Shown here piece after piece: positions 47,604-59,734 of a stretch of DNA of 64,000 nt. Below the pieces are notes generated by a model, which worked only from the letters and a program-made list of their open reading frames with translations, searched no databases and had not been told where the DNA came from. Position 1 is the stretch's first letter. The number at the start of each line of letters is the position of its first letter. Made by a program: the position numbers and the translations under genes. The DNA lies in assembly GCF_008831285.2 (NCBI RefSeq), contig NC_045148.1, positions 18,347,002-18,411,001 of the forward strand, written 5' to 3'. The DNA is from Nymphaea colorata. Lineage: Eukaryota; Streptophyta; Magnoliopsida; Nymphaeales; Nymphaeaceae.

Positions 47604-48654
47604 GAGCACACGTTGGGCCTTGTCGAAGAACATACAAACCGCTTTTCACCTCGCCTCGACCAATCATCATCTTCGATGTCGTCGGGCACTCGATAACACA
47701 ATGATCAGAAAAAAAGGTTATAGAACACTTTAAACTTTTAGTAAGTTCACCAACACATAGCAAATTGACCTTGAACGATGGTATACGTAACATGTCATCT
47801 ATTTCAAATGAAGACAAATATTTTACCCATCTGATGTGCTAAGAGAGTTATTCCATTTGTAATGTTCCAGGTACATTGCACGTTTTTTAATTTATGAAAT
47901 GCTTGTGCATCAAAGCATATATGTTGAATGGCACCCGAATCTATAATCCTAGTAAGAGAGTATAAATTAGTTGAACAATTATTACCTGTGGTGGCTATAT
48001 TACCGGTAAAATTGATGTTGTCTGGCTGGTCATTCACCAAGGATAGAAGCCCACTATATTGTTCAAGGGTCAAGGCTAGTGTTATGCTTTTAGTATCATG
48101 TCCTCCACCAACTTGACCACAGGCATCTTTTGTAAAAATGGATTTCAGATTATGCCTTCATAGCACCACAGGAACAAACTGGAACCAGAGAGCAGGAACT
48201 AAACTCATCTCAAAGAGCTTTTAGCTTGGTATAGCTTGATGCAATGGACATAGTACCTTGCTGTAGGCAGCATATGGCACTCTGGATTTGATAAATCCGA
48301 GGAACAAGACTTTGTGAGAAGCGTTCTTTCAAATCTTGCCAGACTTCTCTAGCATTAATTGAGTATATGATGCTTGTTAAAATATCCTTAGTGACTGAAT
48401 TGAAGATTCAAGACAGTACAAGATTGTTGCATCTAATCCATGTACAATGGTTAGGGTCACCCTTATTTGGCATCTATAAAACTGATCTTACTTTTTGTCG
48501 AGAGAGCCAAGAGCATGGCTCTACTCCACATCCCATAATTTTCTCCATTAAAATTTCAAGACACCAAAGCATTTCCAAGATTATCATTGTGATGAATATA
48601 AAAAGGGCTAGACAACACCTGGGATGTATCGGCACCATTGATGTTGAGATCAGC
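47604..48654 (-). pseudogene. truncated copia, unit 4, part right of insertion
   Basis: Near-identical to 16,065-17,125. It carries FKVNLLCVGELTKSLKCS, RIIDSGAIQHIC and the first gag half. The gag 5' end, PBS and LTR start are removed by a deletion of about 90 bp at 48,654/48,655, so this copy could not prime reverse transcription. Confidence 0.7.
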
Positions 48655-48922
48655 TGGATGACCACTGATTCTAGTGTGGGTTTAGAAAGCTAAATTTGAA
48701 ATACAAAACCATGGGAAGCACTATTGGCTTTACAAGTGTGACTTTACCAAACTCTTTTACCGTCTCCTCCACCCATTTTATATAAGTAGTTGTTATAGCT
48801 CACATCACTTTTGCATTGCCTTATTAAGAGTGCCTAAGCGTAGGTTGCATATCTTTTGTTTGTTTGTTGTTTGCCTGTTTGGCAAAAAGCTGACCCTTTG
48901 ATATTTTAAGTTAAGTAAACCA
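48655..48922 (-). repeat. 5' LTR remnant, unit 4
   Basis: Matches 17,220-17,515. The TG end next to the PBS is lost. Confidence 0.6.
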
Positions 48923-48994
48923 TATAGTGTCAATAAATGTGTCATAGTGGCTTCAAATGTATATAATTAACTACATATACACACATATGAGGAA

Positions 48995-49033
<39 letters not shown>

Positions 49034-49164
49034 CCTGGGTTTTTTCATTATGATGATTTTAGGTTCAGATCATCTATTCTTCTTTCCGTTTTTAGTTGTT
49101 AACACGAGGCCTTGCTGTGCCTTTTTCACAAGATATGTGGTCCTCTAGTTGTTCATACTTTTTG

Positions 49165-49203
<39 letters not shown>

Positions 49204-50319
49204 TAGTGACTCTAGCTTTTTAGAGTCATGTTGTCATCTAATCTGAACTATATGATCCAACATGATGGACAGTTAAGAGAAAAATAAAAAGAAAAAGATG
49301 ATGAACATTTTCATCATCTTATATTAATTTACATATTTTTTTCTTTATTTTTCTCTCAATCATCTTTATACTTTACATGGACAGTCTTCATTACATGGTT
49401 GGGTGTGATAACTAGAGTTCTCGTTCATATATATATATATATATATATATATTCGGTCCTCTTAAATTACCAATGTTATGGTTCAAGTGAGAGTTTAATA
49501 TAATTTTGTTTGTATGTTTATGTGCATACATAATGACTCCAGATTAAGTAGACAGTATGAAACATCAATCTTGGGCAGATCTCCTCTCCTGTTAGTAAGG
49601 CGCAGGGTTGGGCACCTGATGGGTACCTCACCCAACTCGAGCTCGGGCTCGGCCTGAAAAAGGGCACCAAGCCATCTTGATAAGTTATCGGGCCAGCTCG
49701 GGTGGGCCCAATTAAGCCTCGTTCGGCTTAATAAGATTTTTTTAATATATACTTTATTAACTTTTATATATAATTATAATATTTTATTAAGATTAATTAT
49801 ATTGATATATTATTTTATATTAAGTATATATTTTTTAATTTAATTGGGCAAGCTCAGCTTCATGTTTTAAGTGTTGGCCAACCCGAGCCCAACCCTTTAG
49901 TGGGTAAAGCCGGGCCCACACTGTGTGCCACCCAAACCCCTTTCTTCCCCTCTCTCTCTCACTCTCTCGTGCTCCCTCTCCCCTTCTAACACAGACTGCA
50001 TCAGGCAGCCTCCCCATTCCATTCCGTCCACCAGATGATGGGTGGAAGGAAGGGGCTCACCCTCCAGTCACCGAAGCCCCATGCCGTCAAGCAGCCATAG
50101 GGCTCCTCCATCCCTCCACCCGACAATGGGTGGAGGGGAATGGAGGAGACCGGTATGCTGCGGCGATGGAGAGGAAGAAAAGAGCAAAAAAATGAAAAAA
50201 TGAAAACACTTGTTAATCTTTGACCTGAGATCCAACGAGATATAATTTTACATATCAGACACGAGGATTTGGAGTACTTCCCACAGATTGGAAATCTAAA
50301 ATCTTCTTTTCTCGATGGT
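48923..50319. other. unit 4 tail with microsatellites and a small repeat
   Basis: Copy of 17,516-18,945. Microsatellites: (TG)n then TA at about 48,997-49,032, and TA at about 49,171-49,199 and 49,426-49,452. The last is about 26 bp here against about 85 bp in the first duplicon. The CTCGGGCTCGG repeat lies at about 49,605-49,945. No gene. Confidence 0.5.
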
Positions 50320-50324
50320 GGTGA

Positions 50325-50719
50325 TGAAAGAAAATATGCATGATAGGAAGTTTTAAAGTGGTTCCGATAAAATCCTACCTCCACTATCTCTCACACCAAG
50401 ACTTAGATGATGTGAGGTTCCCTTATGATGATATTTCATTTGTTTGAATTTTAAACAATCTTTCCTTAAACTTTGATTCTCTGTAACGATTGCTCTCATC
50501 TTTAATGAGGATGTGTTACCATTTTCGTTGCTTAAATTTCCTTCCCTAAGATACCCTGTTTCTTGATTGTTAAGATCATGATCAATATCTTTTCCTGCCG
50601 TTGAGCAGTTGTTAGCAGCAGGTATGATTTCCTTTTTATTAAGATTGTGCTGAATTAATTCAGCATGATCTTCTCCAGCCTTTGAATGTACGTAACTGCC
50701 TTGAGATGATCGGTTAACA
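50325..50719 (-). mobile_element. 395-bp TG...CA insertion, second copy
   Basis: Duplicate of 18,951-19,345 with GGTGA at 50,320-50,324 and 50,720-50,724. The minus-strand open stretch is preserved. Confidence 0.55.
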
Positions 50720-50724
50720 GGTGA

Positions 50725-52502
50725 AACCCAGCATTAGCCTTAGGGAGATTTCATAAGCCTCACATCTATCAAACACACCGGAGTTAATGTCTCATGATAG
50801 GATCACAATTCAGTGTATTGGATCTGTATAAAAGGACATATTATGAACTAGAAAAACAATAGATACGTCTCTCTGAGTTTTTAGTTCGTTTTCCTTTGAT
50901 AACTTGTTGTCTAGTTTCAAAAAAGTTTAAAACCTAATTAGTTCCATTCGAATGGAATGGATTTAGATTTGGATGATCATTTGAATTTCTTGGGCAGGGA
51001 TTCAACACAAAAACCAATTTCAATACATCCGTCAAACTTGACATCAACCCACTTGTCCATTTCTTTCATCTGTCTCTATCCCTCACATCTTCAACTCCCA
51101 TAACATGCATCAATAACTTGTTTGTGACTCTACTCAAAGTAAGAAACTCTCTTCCGGGTGGAAAGTGCGTAAGAACACATTCTGACAACCACTTTAAACA
51201 GAAGAAGAGTATGTGGACACTCGTCACTTTTCGGTGAGTGGGGTTTCCCCCGTTCAAAAAAAAAAAAGTCAAAATTTCCACCCAACTTTAGAAGTTATAA
51301 GACCTGCTTTTAGTGTCTCGGGTTGCGGTCCTCCCGGTATTCTATCTTGCACATTAGTGGCTGGTTACTCATCATTCATGCAGCAAGTAAAGCGGGCCAC
51401 TTATCAAAACCCTTTAATGGGAAAAAAAAAAAAGAAGGTTCAACCATTTGGGCTCAGTTTTGTTCTTTTATCCTACTGGATCAACGAACCGTTTCCTAGA
51501 AGAAAGCAGTCAACATTAAATGTAATTAACAAATGTGAGGGTGGTTTACACGCATATAAGTCATTCGTAAATAAAAAGCAAACCATACAGGGATAACTTT
51601 TGACTCATAAAAGTTACAACTAATTAATGGCATGTTTAGATGATGCAGACACTAGAGACTACCTGCTAAATCTTGGTGTAGTGTCAAACGTAGTTCCAAA
51701 AACACAATTTAATCATCAAAAATTAGTTGAAATAGCGTGTTTTGCTGTTGTTTCAGACTTAGCTTCAAAAGCACAATCTAAATTATTAAAAACCCTACAG
51801 TTCTTATATATATATATATATATGCAATGTTAAAAACGGTAACAAATGGTGTATTCCTCGAGAAAAGTTGATTGGCCACATGTTTTAGCTATGGAATGCA
51901 CCATTTGCGATGGTTTTAACATCATAAACTGTCTTTTTTTTTTTTAAGAAAAACCTTCTAATCATAGATGTAGGCGGATTACTTCAATTTTTTAATTATA
52001 TATCCTCCCAAACTGAGATTCATTTAATTACAGCCACTTGAACATTACGTCAGGAAGTTTTTAGGTAAGAGACAACTGAGTACGGGGTTTAATTTCAGGT
52101 ACTTCTTTATTTGAACACGCAGAGCAGTGACCTTTAGTTCAATGAACTAAGAATTTTCATTCGAATACACGGATATCAGATTCATTAAGCTAAAAGTTGA
52201 CAAAATCTCCTTCGAATGCATGGAGAAACTAATACTTTGATCAATTCTGACCTCTGCCAATTTGGGCTTTGAGATTTAAGTGGTTTAATCTTAGGATCGC
52301 TATTACTAAGAAAAACAAGACAGAGAAAAACACATGTAGTAAAAAGATAATAGAGGTAATTTGTGGCACTCTTCTTTGAGGGCTTGCCCCGTCAGGTTGG
52401 GGCAGTGGTTGGCTTAGAGTCTCCACTGTGAGGTAAATTACTAGTTTGCCATGAGATTGCCGTTCGGTTTCTGAAACGTTAAACCCCAATGGGTTATAAA
52501 GC
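50725..52502. other. duplicon right part and retained extra segment
   Basis: To 51,704 it duplicates 19,351-20,330. From 51,705 it carries DNA the first copy has lost, including a TA microsatellite at about 51,807-51,824 and a stretch at 52,090-52,275 resembling 1,670-1,850. No gene. Confidence 0.55.
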
Positions 52503-53343
52503 AGTTCAATTAAACCAATGAACTAGTCCTTTAGATCGTAAAAAGTTTCAAAAAGTACTTTGTAAATTTCAGAATTTGGCCATAAAACTGGGTTTTAGCA
52601 ACTTCAATTTTTTTCAACATTACTTTTCCTTACTAAATAATGTTCGTATGGGTCTGGCTGATTTTTTTTTCTTTCCCTTTCCAGTTTCTCTCTTCTCCCT
52701 CATGTTTTTCGGATTCAGGTTGTCACGTAGATATCCAATAAATGTCAACTAGTATATTAGTGTAGATACCCAATAAATGTTAACTAGTATTTTAGTGTCC
52801 TCTCATTAGCGGAGAACTAAATGAGCTGCCTACCATTGGCTTTAGGTGGTAATGTCCCCCTAATGAAAGGGTACTTCAGATTCTTATTTGACATTTTTGC
52901 AGTCTTATAAAATGTTTTGGCCTTATTTAAAAAAATGCGGAAGAGATTTTCCTTCTCAAAACTATGGGCAAAAGGTATGACCAGAAAAGAAAATTCCCCT
53001 CGTTTGAGATAAACATTACACATGATGCGTGGTTACTACTTTGGGCATTTGAGAGAGATACGAACGGCTTTTTGCTAAAACAAGAAAATGAAGATAATGA
53101 AGGCAAATGCAACATTATTGTTCGGCATGTGATCTTGTCATAATAAATTAAAGAAAGATGCTTATTAGAGAGTGAACATTTATCTAACATAATAAAAGCA
53201 ATTGTTTCCTAATCCTACTCAAATCGAATTATATTTTATTGGTGAGTACATGACGTGCATGCTTCATGCCAATAGAATGAGCAAGAGAGCTAGTTTTTCT
53301 AAATAAAATTTATGGAGGACTCCTCGAGCAGGTTTGATGCGGA

Positions 53344-53671
53344 AGCAATGCTATTATCCATCACCGTCCAAATCTCAAAGTAGCACTGAATATGGCAATG
53401 CAGGATGCATGCACATTTTGTGACTCACATGTTCTTTTGCAGAAAAGGAAAATACTTCTTAATTGTGACCCATAACTGCTACTATTGCTATCAAATGAAA
53501 ATGAGTCTTTTATCTCTAGCCTTGTTGTCTTTGATTAAGAAGTATTTTCCTTTTCTGCAAAAGAATAGGTGAGTCACAAAATGTGCATCAGTCACAAAAT
53601 GTGCATGCATCCTCCATTGCCATATTCATTGCTACTTCGAGATTTGGACGGTCATGGAGAATAGCATTGCT
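53344..53671. mobile_element. foldback element family A, minimal hairpin
   Basis: A 328-bp inverted repeat from AGCAATGCTATT to AATAGCATTGCT. It contains the same tip sequence (ATATGGCAATGCAGG, GCATGCACATTTTG) as the 10.1-, 28.7- and 36.2-kb copies but lacks their inner arms and the Harbinger-like insert. It shows that the true tips of the family lie beyond the truncated left arms there. Confidence 0.7.
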
Positions 53672-54040
53672 TATTCATCCACTTTTCCTTTTACTAGCTT
53701 TTCTTTCTCTTTTCAACGCTTTTCTTGTTCAGATGAAACTTTGAATTGGCATCTAACTCGACCGTCTCAGTGGAAGCTGCTGGGTTTGCTTTTCCATGGT
53801 TTCCCTTTATCGTCTAAGATACTTTTATGGGAACCCCCACAGGATTAAATGCAACGTTATAAAAAGAAGAAGAACAAGAAACTTAACGATTTACTTAGAT
53901 CCAAATTTAAGTTCTAAATATCTTCCTTTCACCAAACATCTACATAAATGGAAATCCAAGTGGAGCTCCGAATTTGGCAAACTTTGTGTGTGTAAGTGTG
54001 TGTGAAGCGCTTGTGTGCATGCATGCAGGTGTGTTTTGTT
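53672..54040 (+). other. spacer sequence, no gene
   Basis: To about 53,850 it matches 12,392-12,560. The remainder is unassigned with a short (TG)n at about 53,988-54,004. Confidence 0.5.
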
Positions 54041-54621
54041 ACAAAACTCTCTTGCTCATTCTCTTTTCTCTCTCTCATTGGCATGAAGCAAGCACGTCAT
54101 GTACTCACCAATAAAATATAATTCGATTTGTGTAAGATTAGGAAACAATTGCTTTTATTGTGTTAGATAAATGTTCATTCTCTACTATGCATCTTTCTTT
54201 AATTTATTATGACAGCATCACATGCCGTACAATAATGTTGCATTTGCCTTCATTATCTTTAATTTCTTGTATTAGCAAAAAGCCATCCGTATGTCTCTCA
54301 AATGCCCCAAAGTAGTAACCACGCATTACGTGTAATGTTTATCTCAAACGAGGGGAATTGTCTTTTCTGGTCATACCTTTGGCATATAGTTCTGAGAAGG
54401 ACAATGTCTTTTGTAGGATACTCCTGCGACTCTCATGAAACTTGAAAAGAAAAAAAAAAAAAAACAGCCAGACCCATATGAACATTATTTAGTAAGAAAA
54501 ACACAATTCAAAAAAAATTGCAGTTGCTAAAACCCAGTTTTATGGCCCAATTCTGAAATTTACAAAGTGCGCTTTGAAACTTGTTATGGTCTAAAGGACT
54601 AGTTCAATTGATTAAACGTTT

Positions 54622-55614
54622 CTTTAACATGCTGTAGGATTTCAGCTTTATATATATATATATATAAGAGATGATATGGGGAAGGGTAACGTCTGATGTT
54701 GGCATGGATTGTGATGAAAGGGAAAGGAAGGAAATGAAAAGGACGGCAAGTTTTTATTCTCCAAATGTGATTATAACTTATAAGGAAGTCGTGACATTAT
54801 ATGGGAGGGAAACACACCCGTTTTGTGAAAGGGAACTTAGGGGCTCACTGGCCCGCACATTGCAAAGAACTTGCACCAAGTATTTCGTGCAATATTGCTT
54901 CAGCCTTGAGAACTCGAATCTCCTACCACCACGTGATCCATCCCCAACTTCCCACGTGCTATCCTTACATTTTGTTGGTGTGCTTGGCGGAGATTTCCAT
55001 GAGCCAATAAATAGGTCACCTCCTCTCAGTCATGAGATTCCTCCTCGCTACATAAGGAAAATCATTGAATGCATAAAAATGAGAGATTATATTTTCTCAA
55101 GGCTGCTTGGTGCTAGATTAAAAGGGAAGGAGTACTAAAGTCTCTCCACATTTCTGGCTTCTTGTTTATTTTGAGATTTTTAGTGATGAACTCTTCCTTT
55201 TAAGCCTTATTTTGCTTTAATATTTTCCTTCTAGGGGTTGTAGAATTGGCTTTCAATACAAATTTGATTAGCATTAAACTTTGGATACTGTGTGGATCTT
55301 CTGGAAACTTATGCGAACCCTCCAACCTCTATAATTGGAAATTCAAGATGCCATGAATCTACTTGGTAAAATTGTAAAAAATCCTAATATGAGAAGGTTT
55401 TAACTGTAAATGAGGTTGCACCAGCAATGTCAGCACACCAACCTCTATGGCAGAAAAGACGTCTTAGTTGGAAACTTAAAATGTCATTAATCTCCTTGGT
55501 CAAATGAAAAGGATCGTCTAGATGAAAAAAAAACTTTTACGTGAAGCCTCATTTAATAACTGTCCTGACCTTTTTTTTTTCCCTTACTCAAAAAAGCTGA
55601 GTTTTGTAAAACCA
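54622..55614 (-). repeat. LTR-like block, unit 5
   Basis: Diverged copy of 5,200-6,066. It has a TA microsatellite at about 54,648-54,666, the CCCACGTGCT landmark at about 54,952 and the TGTAAAACCA end at 55,614. The open frame at 54,671-55,138 is chance within this repeat. Confidence 0.5.
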
Positions 55615-57333
55615 ATGTTTTGCACGATAGCACACATATCACACATGATTATTATTCAAATGAATGAAGACTTAAACCTAAATTTTTGTTCACCAATTTC
55701 GAACGAGAAGATGAAAGATGACCTAATCTCTTATGCCAAATTTCAAGCAAAGAAAGAGTATAATAGGTGCGAGCACATGTTGGTCCTTGTTGAGAAACAT
55801 ACAAACTGCCTTTCACCTCACCCTAACCATGCGTCATCTTCGATGCCAAGTCCTGGATAATATAATGATAAAAAAAAAAAGTTATTGAACACTTTAACCA
55901 TTTAGTAAGTTCACTAACAGAAAGTAAATTGACTTTGAACTATGGTATATATAACACGTCATCTATTTCAAATGAATTCATAGTTATTTTATCCATCTGA
56001 TGTACTAAGAGAGTTCACCTATTTGTAATGTTACATGCACATTGCACTTTTTTAATTTCTGAAGTGCATGTGCATCAAAGCGTATATGCTAACTGGCCCT
56101 CGAATCGATAATACAAGTAAGATAATGTAAATTAGTTGAACAATTGTTACCTGCAGTGGCTATATTACCTGTAAAATTGATGTTGCCTAGCTGGGCCTTC
56201 ACCAATGATAGAAGTCTATGATATTGTTCAAGGGTGAAGGGTAGTGTGATGCTTTTTGTATCATGTCCTCCACTACCTTGACCATAGGCGTCATTAGTAA
56301 AAATGGATTTCAGATGTGGGTTGATTTGTTTTTTACTCACGTTGGCTGTAATAGTCTGTTTAAAGTTGGAATCATAAAATTGGTAGACAACACATTACTT
56401 GTTTAATGTTCCAATTAGTTTGAAACATTTTTCTTAGATGTGTCCAACACCTTGACAATAACTACAAACTGGTCTGTTTTAGCATCCTCCTTTGTTTCTT
56501 TGAAATCCAGCACTATTCTCTCAGCTGAACTTCTTTTCTTGATAGATTTTCATGACAGCTAAAGTTGTGGTTCCTTCATCGATTGAACTTGATAGGCGTG
56601 CTTCCCGTTGTTTTTCTTCTTATAATATCATAGCATAGACTTTATTTATTTGTGGGAGGGGGTCAATAAATAGGATCTGCCTTCTAATTGAGTTGTAAGA
56701 GTTAGTTAGACCCATAAGGAATTGCATTACAGATTCTCTTTGGATTTGGCCATGGTATGCCTTCATAGCACCACACGAGCAAACAGGAATGAGAGAGGAT
56801 GAAGTACATGCATCTCAAAGAGCTTTTAGCTTGGTATAGCATGATGCAATGGACATAGTATCTTGCTGGGCGGCATATAGCACTCTGGATTTGATAAATC
56901 CAAAGAGAAGACTTTGTGAGAAGTGTTCTTTCAAATCTTGCCAAACTTCTCTAGCATTAGTTGAGTATATGATTTTTGCTAAAAAATCCTTAGTGACTGA
57001 ATTCAAGATGGAAGACAGTACAAAATTGTTGTACCTAATCCACATACGGCAGTAGGGGTCACCCTTATTTGGTTCTATAACTGAACCATCTATAAAACTG
57101 ATTTTATTTTTTGCCGAGAGAGCCATCAGCATGGCTCTATTCCACATCTCATAATTTTCTCCATTAAAATTTTGAGACACCAAAGCATTTTCAACATTAT
57201 CAGAGTGATGGATATAAAACGGGTCAGACAACACCCGGGATGTATCGGCACCATTGATGTTGAGATCAGCATCATCACCAACTTGACTTCCATTGTTGCA
57301 TGCTCTGCCATTGAACTCATAGCTCTGATTCCA
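55615..57333 (-). pseudogene. truncated copia, unit 5 (most diverged)
   Basis: Same deletion structure as the other units. The gag N-terminus at 56,815-57,234 (DPFYIHHSDN, NYEMWNRAMLMALSAKN) has its longest open stretch here, followed by the central gag around 56,570-56,760 and the zinc knuckle near 56,420-56,480. The protease region at 56,089-56,340 reads CIIDSRAS, having lost the DSG catalytic triad glycine. The pre-integrase part runs to 55,615. Its divergence from units 1-4 shows that the truncated form is old. Confidence 0.72.
57322..57333 (-). other. primer binding site, decayed
   Basis: Minus strand TGGAATCAGAGC, one change from the usual TGGTATCAGAGC. Confidence 0.65.
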
Positions 57334-57845
57334 TGTGAAATTTCTTCTTCAGGAAAATGCATAAAAGCAAAGAGAGGCTAAGCAGAAATAGTGAGTAAAA
57401 CTTACTTCATTCATTATGCACTGTGATATATATTCAAAGAGGTAGCACATCTTTTTACAGCATCCACTTACAACAGACAAGAAATAATTCCTTTTTACTA
57501 AAATAAAGCTTTATTAAGAAGAGAACGCTTAACTAGGAAGGAGAAATATGGCTGGACTTTGAACGTTGCAAGAATTGGACGTTTGAAGTATATGCAACCT
57601 AGTACGACCTCAAGTATAACAACTAATTTTAACACTTACTCAACCATTTTATCGTCTCCTCCACCTATTTAATATTAGTAGTTGTCATAGCTCACGTCAT
57701 TTCTTCATTGCCATATTAAGAGTTTTTGTTAATAACTGGCAAAAAATGTCTAAGCCTAAGTTTAGCATCTTCAGTTTGTTGGTTGTTTGGCCCATTTATA
57801 GTTTTTCGCTTACCTGAAAACTAAAAACTCAATTTTGTAAACCCT
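57334..57845 (-). repeat. 5' LTR of truncated copia, unit 5
   Basis: About 512 bp, TGTGAAATTTC to TGTAAACCCTA. The terminal CA has changed. Confidence 0.6.
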
Positions 57846-57875
57846 ATAGTATATATAAATGTCTCATAAATGAGG

Positions 57876-57878
<3 letters not shown>

Positions 57879-57947
<69 letters not shown>
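57879..57947. repeat. compound (TA)n(GA)n microsatellite
   Basis: About 32 bp of TA and 36 bp of GA, at the same unit position as 8,185. Confidence 0.95.
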
Positions 57948-58500
57948 TGTTCTAAAAGTTGTCTATCATTCTTGACTTAACAATGAACAACTCTATAAGA
58001 AAACAACTAATGTGTGTGACATTTGTTTACCTTTGACCTTAGATCCAATGAGATGAGATTAGGATATCAGACAGGAGGGTTTGAAGCACTTCCCACATAA
58101 CGAAAATCTAAAATCCTCATTTTTAGATAGTGGTGAGACCCAGCATTTGTTGAATTCATGAACCCAATACACGGGGATTTCATACCAGTGTTAGATCTAC
58201 CAAACACACTGGCGTTAATGTCTCACAGGCTCACAATTCAGTGCTCTGGATTTGGATAAAAGGACAAATTATAAACTAGAAAAATAATAGATACTTCCCT
58301 TGAGTTTTTAGTTCATTTTTCTTTGATAACTTGTTGTCTAGTTCCAAAAAAGTTTAAAACCAAATTAATTCCGTTCGAAAGGAACGGATTTAGATTAGGT
58401 GGATCATTTGAATTTCTAGTGTAAGGACAAAAACCAATTTCTGACCCTGTAACCTTTGCAGCGATAACTAGCAGAATCTGTGCAGATACTGGGGTAGATA
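57948..58500. other. unit 5 tail, no gene
   Basis: Matches 8,305-8,600 and then 19,360-19,660. It reads through the site where 18,951-19,345 is inserted, so it serves as an empty site. Unit homology ends at about 58,437. Confidence 0.6.
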
Positions 58501-58680
58501 CTGCGGTTGGTTTTCTCCAGCACTCTCTTCTTAGCCATAAACAACTGCATGACAATTCATCCTGTGGTAGCAACTGAGCGAATAGTCATGTATCGGGAAA
58601 TATTTGCAGGGATGTACTCTGCACATGCTTATTCACTGGCACAGATTGGAAAAAACTTCTCCTCTAGTTTAAAATCTTAA
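58501..58680 (+). pseudogene. ABCG/PDR transporter exon fragment
   Basis: One frame reads STLFLAINNCMTIHPVVATE then RIVMYREIFAGMYSAHAYSL. This closely matches the membrane-domain block of plant full-size ABCG (pleiotropic drug resistance) transporters, where LFLG-NN precedes a VxxERTVxYRE-xAGMYS signature. Only about 45 codons are recognisable. Upstream the frame meets TAG near 58,493, and downstream it runs into unrelated sequence ending at TAA 58,678-58,680. No other ABCG exon is seen nearby. It is a captured or relic fragment without function as a transporter. The family match is by memory of the signature and needs a protein search. Confidence 0.6.
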
Positions 58681-59029
58681 AGTTCTGTCCGGCGACGGCG
58701 GTGGCAAAAGTGGGGGGAAGACAGTGGCGGAAGAGGCCAAGGATGCAGTGCTGGTTATGTAAGACATTCCGATAGGAGTTGCCGTGATTCTGGCAGCTGG
58801 CATGGAATTATTTGGGGAACCGGAAAATGATGCGGGTGATGTCGGAGAATGGCACCACCCACAACTACAAGGGCCTTGATATATTAATGGTCGGGGCCTT
58901 GTAGAAGATGGATGCGTCCGATAATGGTAGAAAATTGACATTGTGGAAACGGTGCCCGTTTGACTTCTTGCCGATGCTGTCCTTTCCAGCGGTGAATATT
59001 GAAGGAAAGAGGATCTGAAACGAGCCGTA
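58681..59029. other. GC-richer stretch, nothing recognised
   Basis: Contains CGGCGACGGCGGTGG. The minus strand is open across 58,669-59,122 in two frames with GKKSNGHRFHNVNF-type sequence that I cannot assign. It may be another captured gene piece. Confidence 0.35.
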
Positions 59030-59734
59030 CTTGCTCGGCGGCACACGAGCCGAGTCGAGCTCGGCCGGCTTGAGGCTCAACTCATGATTAGTCAGCTCGA
59101 GCTTGACTGAAGCTCGACACACGCTTCATAGCTTCAGTTTGAGCTCCACTCTAGTGACTGTCTTTAAGCTCCAGCTCAGCTGGAGCGGCTCGTTTATTGA
59201 CAACGCCTTCCTTTTTAGCTGGTTATGCATGGGACGATGTGGGGAGGAGAGCGTAGTGGAAAAAGAAAAAAAAAAAAAAAGGAAATGAAGACGTGGGAAG
59301 GGGAAAAGGAGAAAAAGGGGCATGTTCGGAAAAGTGAAAAAAGGAAATGACGATGGGGGAGAAGAAAGCGTGTTGAGAAAAGACAAAAGAAGGAAGAAAA
59401 AAAATTAACGAGGTAAGGAAAGAGAAACGTCGGTGAAGAGAGAGAAAAAAAGAAGGGAAATTAGAAAATTTAGAAGGGTGAAAAGAGAAAAAAAAAGGAG
59501 GGAAATTAAAAAACTTAAAAACTAGTTTAACTTTCAGCAAATTGATTTAATATAACTAGTTGAGTCGAGTTTAAACGAGTCGAGTTCTTGCAACTCGAAC
59601 TCGACTCATTTATTGATTCGAGTTTAACTTTCAGCTCGAACTTGACTCATTTATAAATGAGTCGAGCTTGAGCCAAGTTTTTGCAAGCAAGTTTCAGTCG
59701 AGCTCGAGTTGGCTCGACTCGTTGTGCAGCCCTA
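59030..59734 (-). mobile_element. GAGCTCG-rich hAT-like element, reverse copy
   Basis: Ends GTTGTGCAGCCCTA at 59,734, the reverse of the TAGGGCTGCACAAC start at 12,703. The interior at about 59,440-59,530 is the complement of the T-rich core of that element (AAGGAGGGAAATTAAAAAAC). The distal end near 59,030 has GAGCCGAGTCGAGCTCGG. No flanking duplication is evident. Confidence 0.6.

Larger units (their letters stand above)
52503..54621. repeat. interrupted inverted repeat
   Basis: The left arm at 52,503-53,300 and right arm at 54,041-54,621 are inverted copies, diverged and with indels (the right arm lacks about 240 bp). The spacer holds a minimal foldback element at 53,344-53,671 and a direct fragment of 20,947-20,990 at 53,938-53,982. 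The left arm includes a twofold 36-bp repeat at about 52,727-52,798 (AATAAATGT, AACTAGTAT). Confidence 0.7.
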
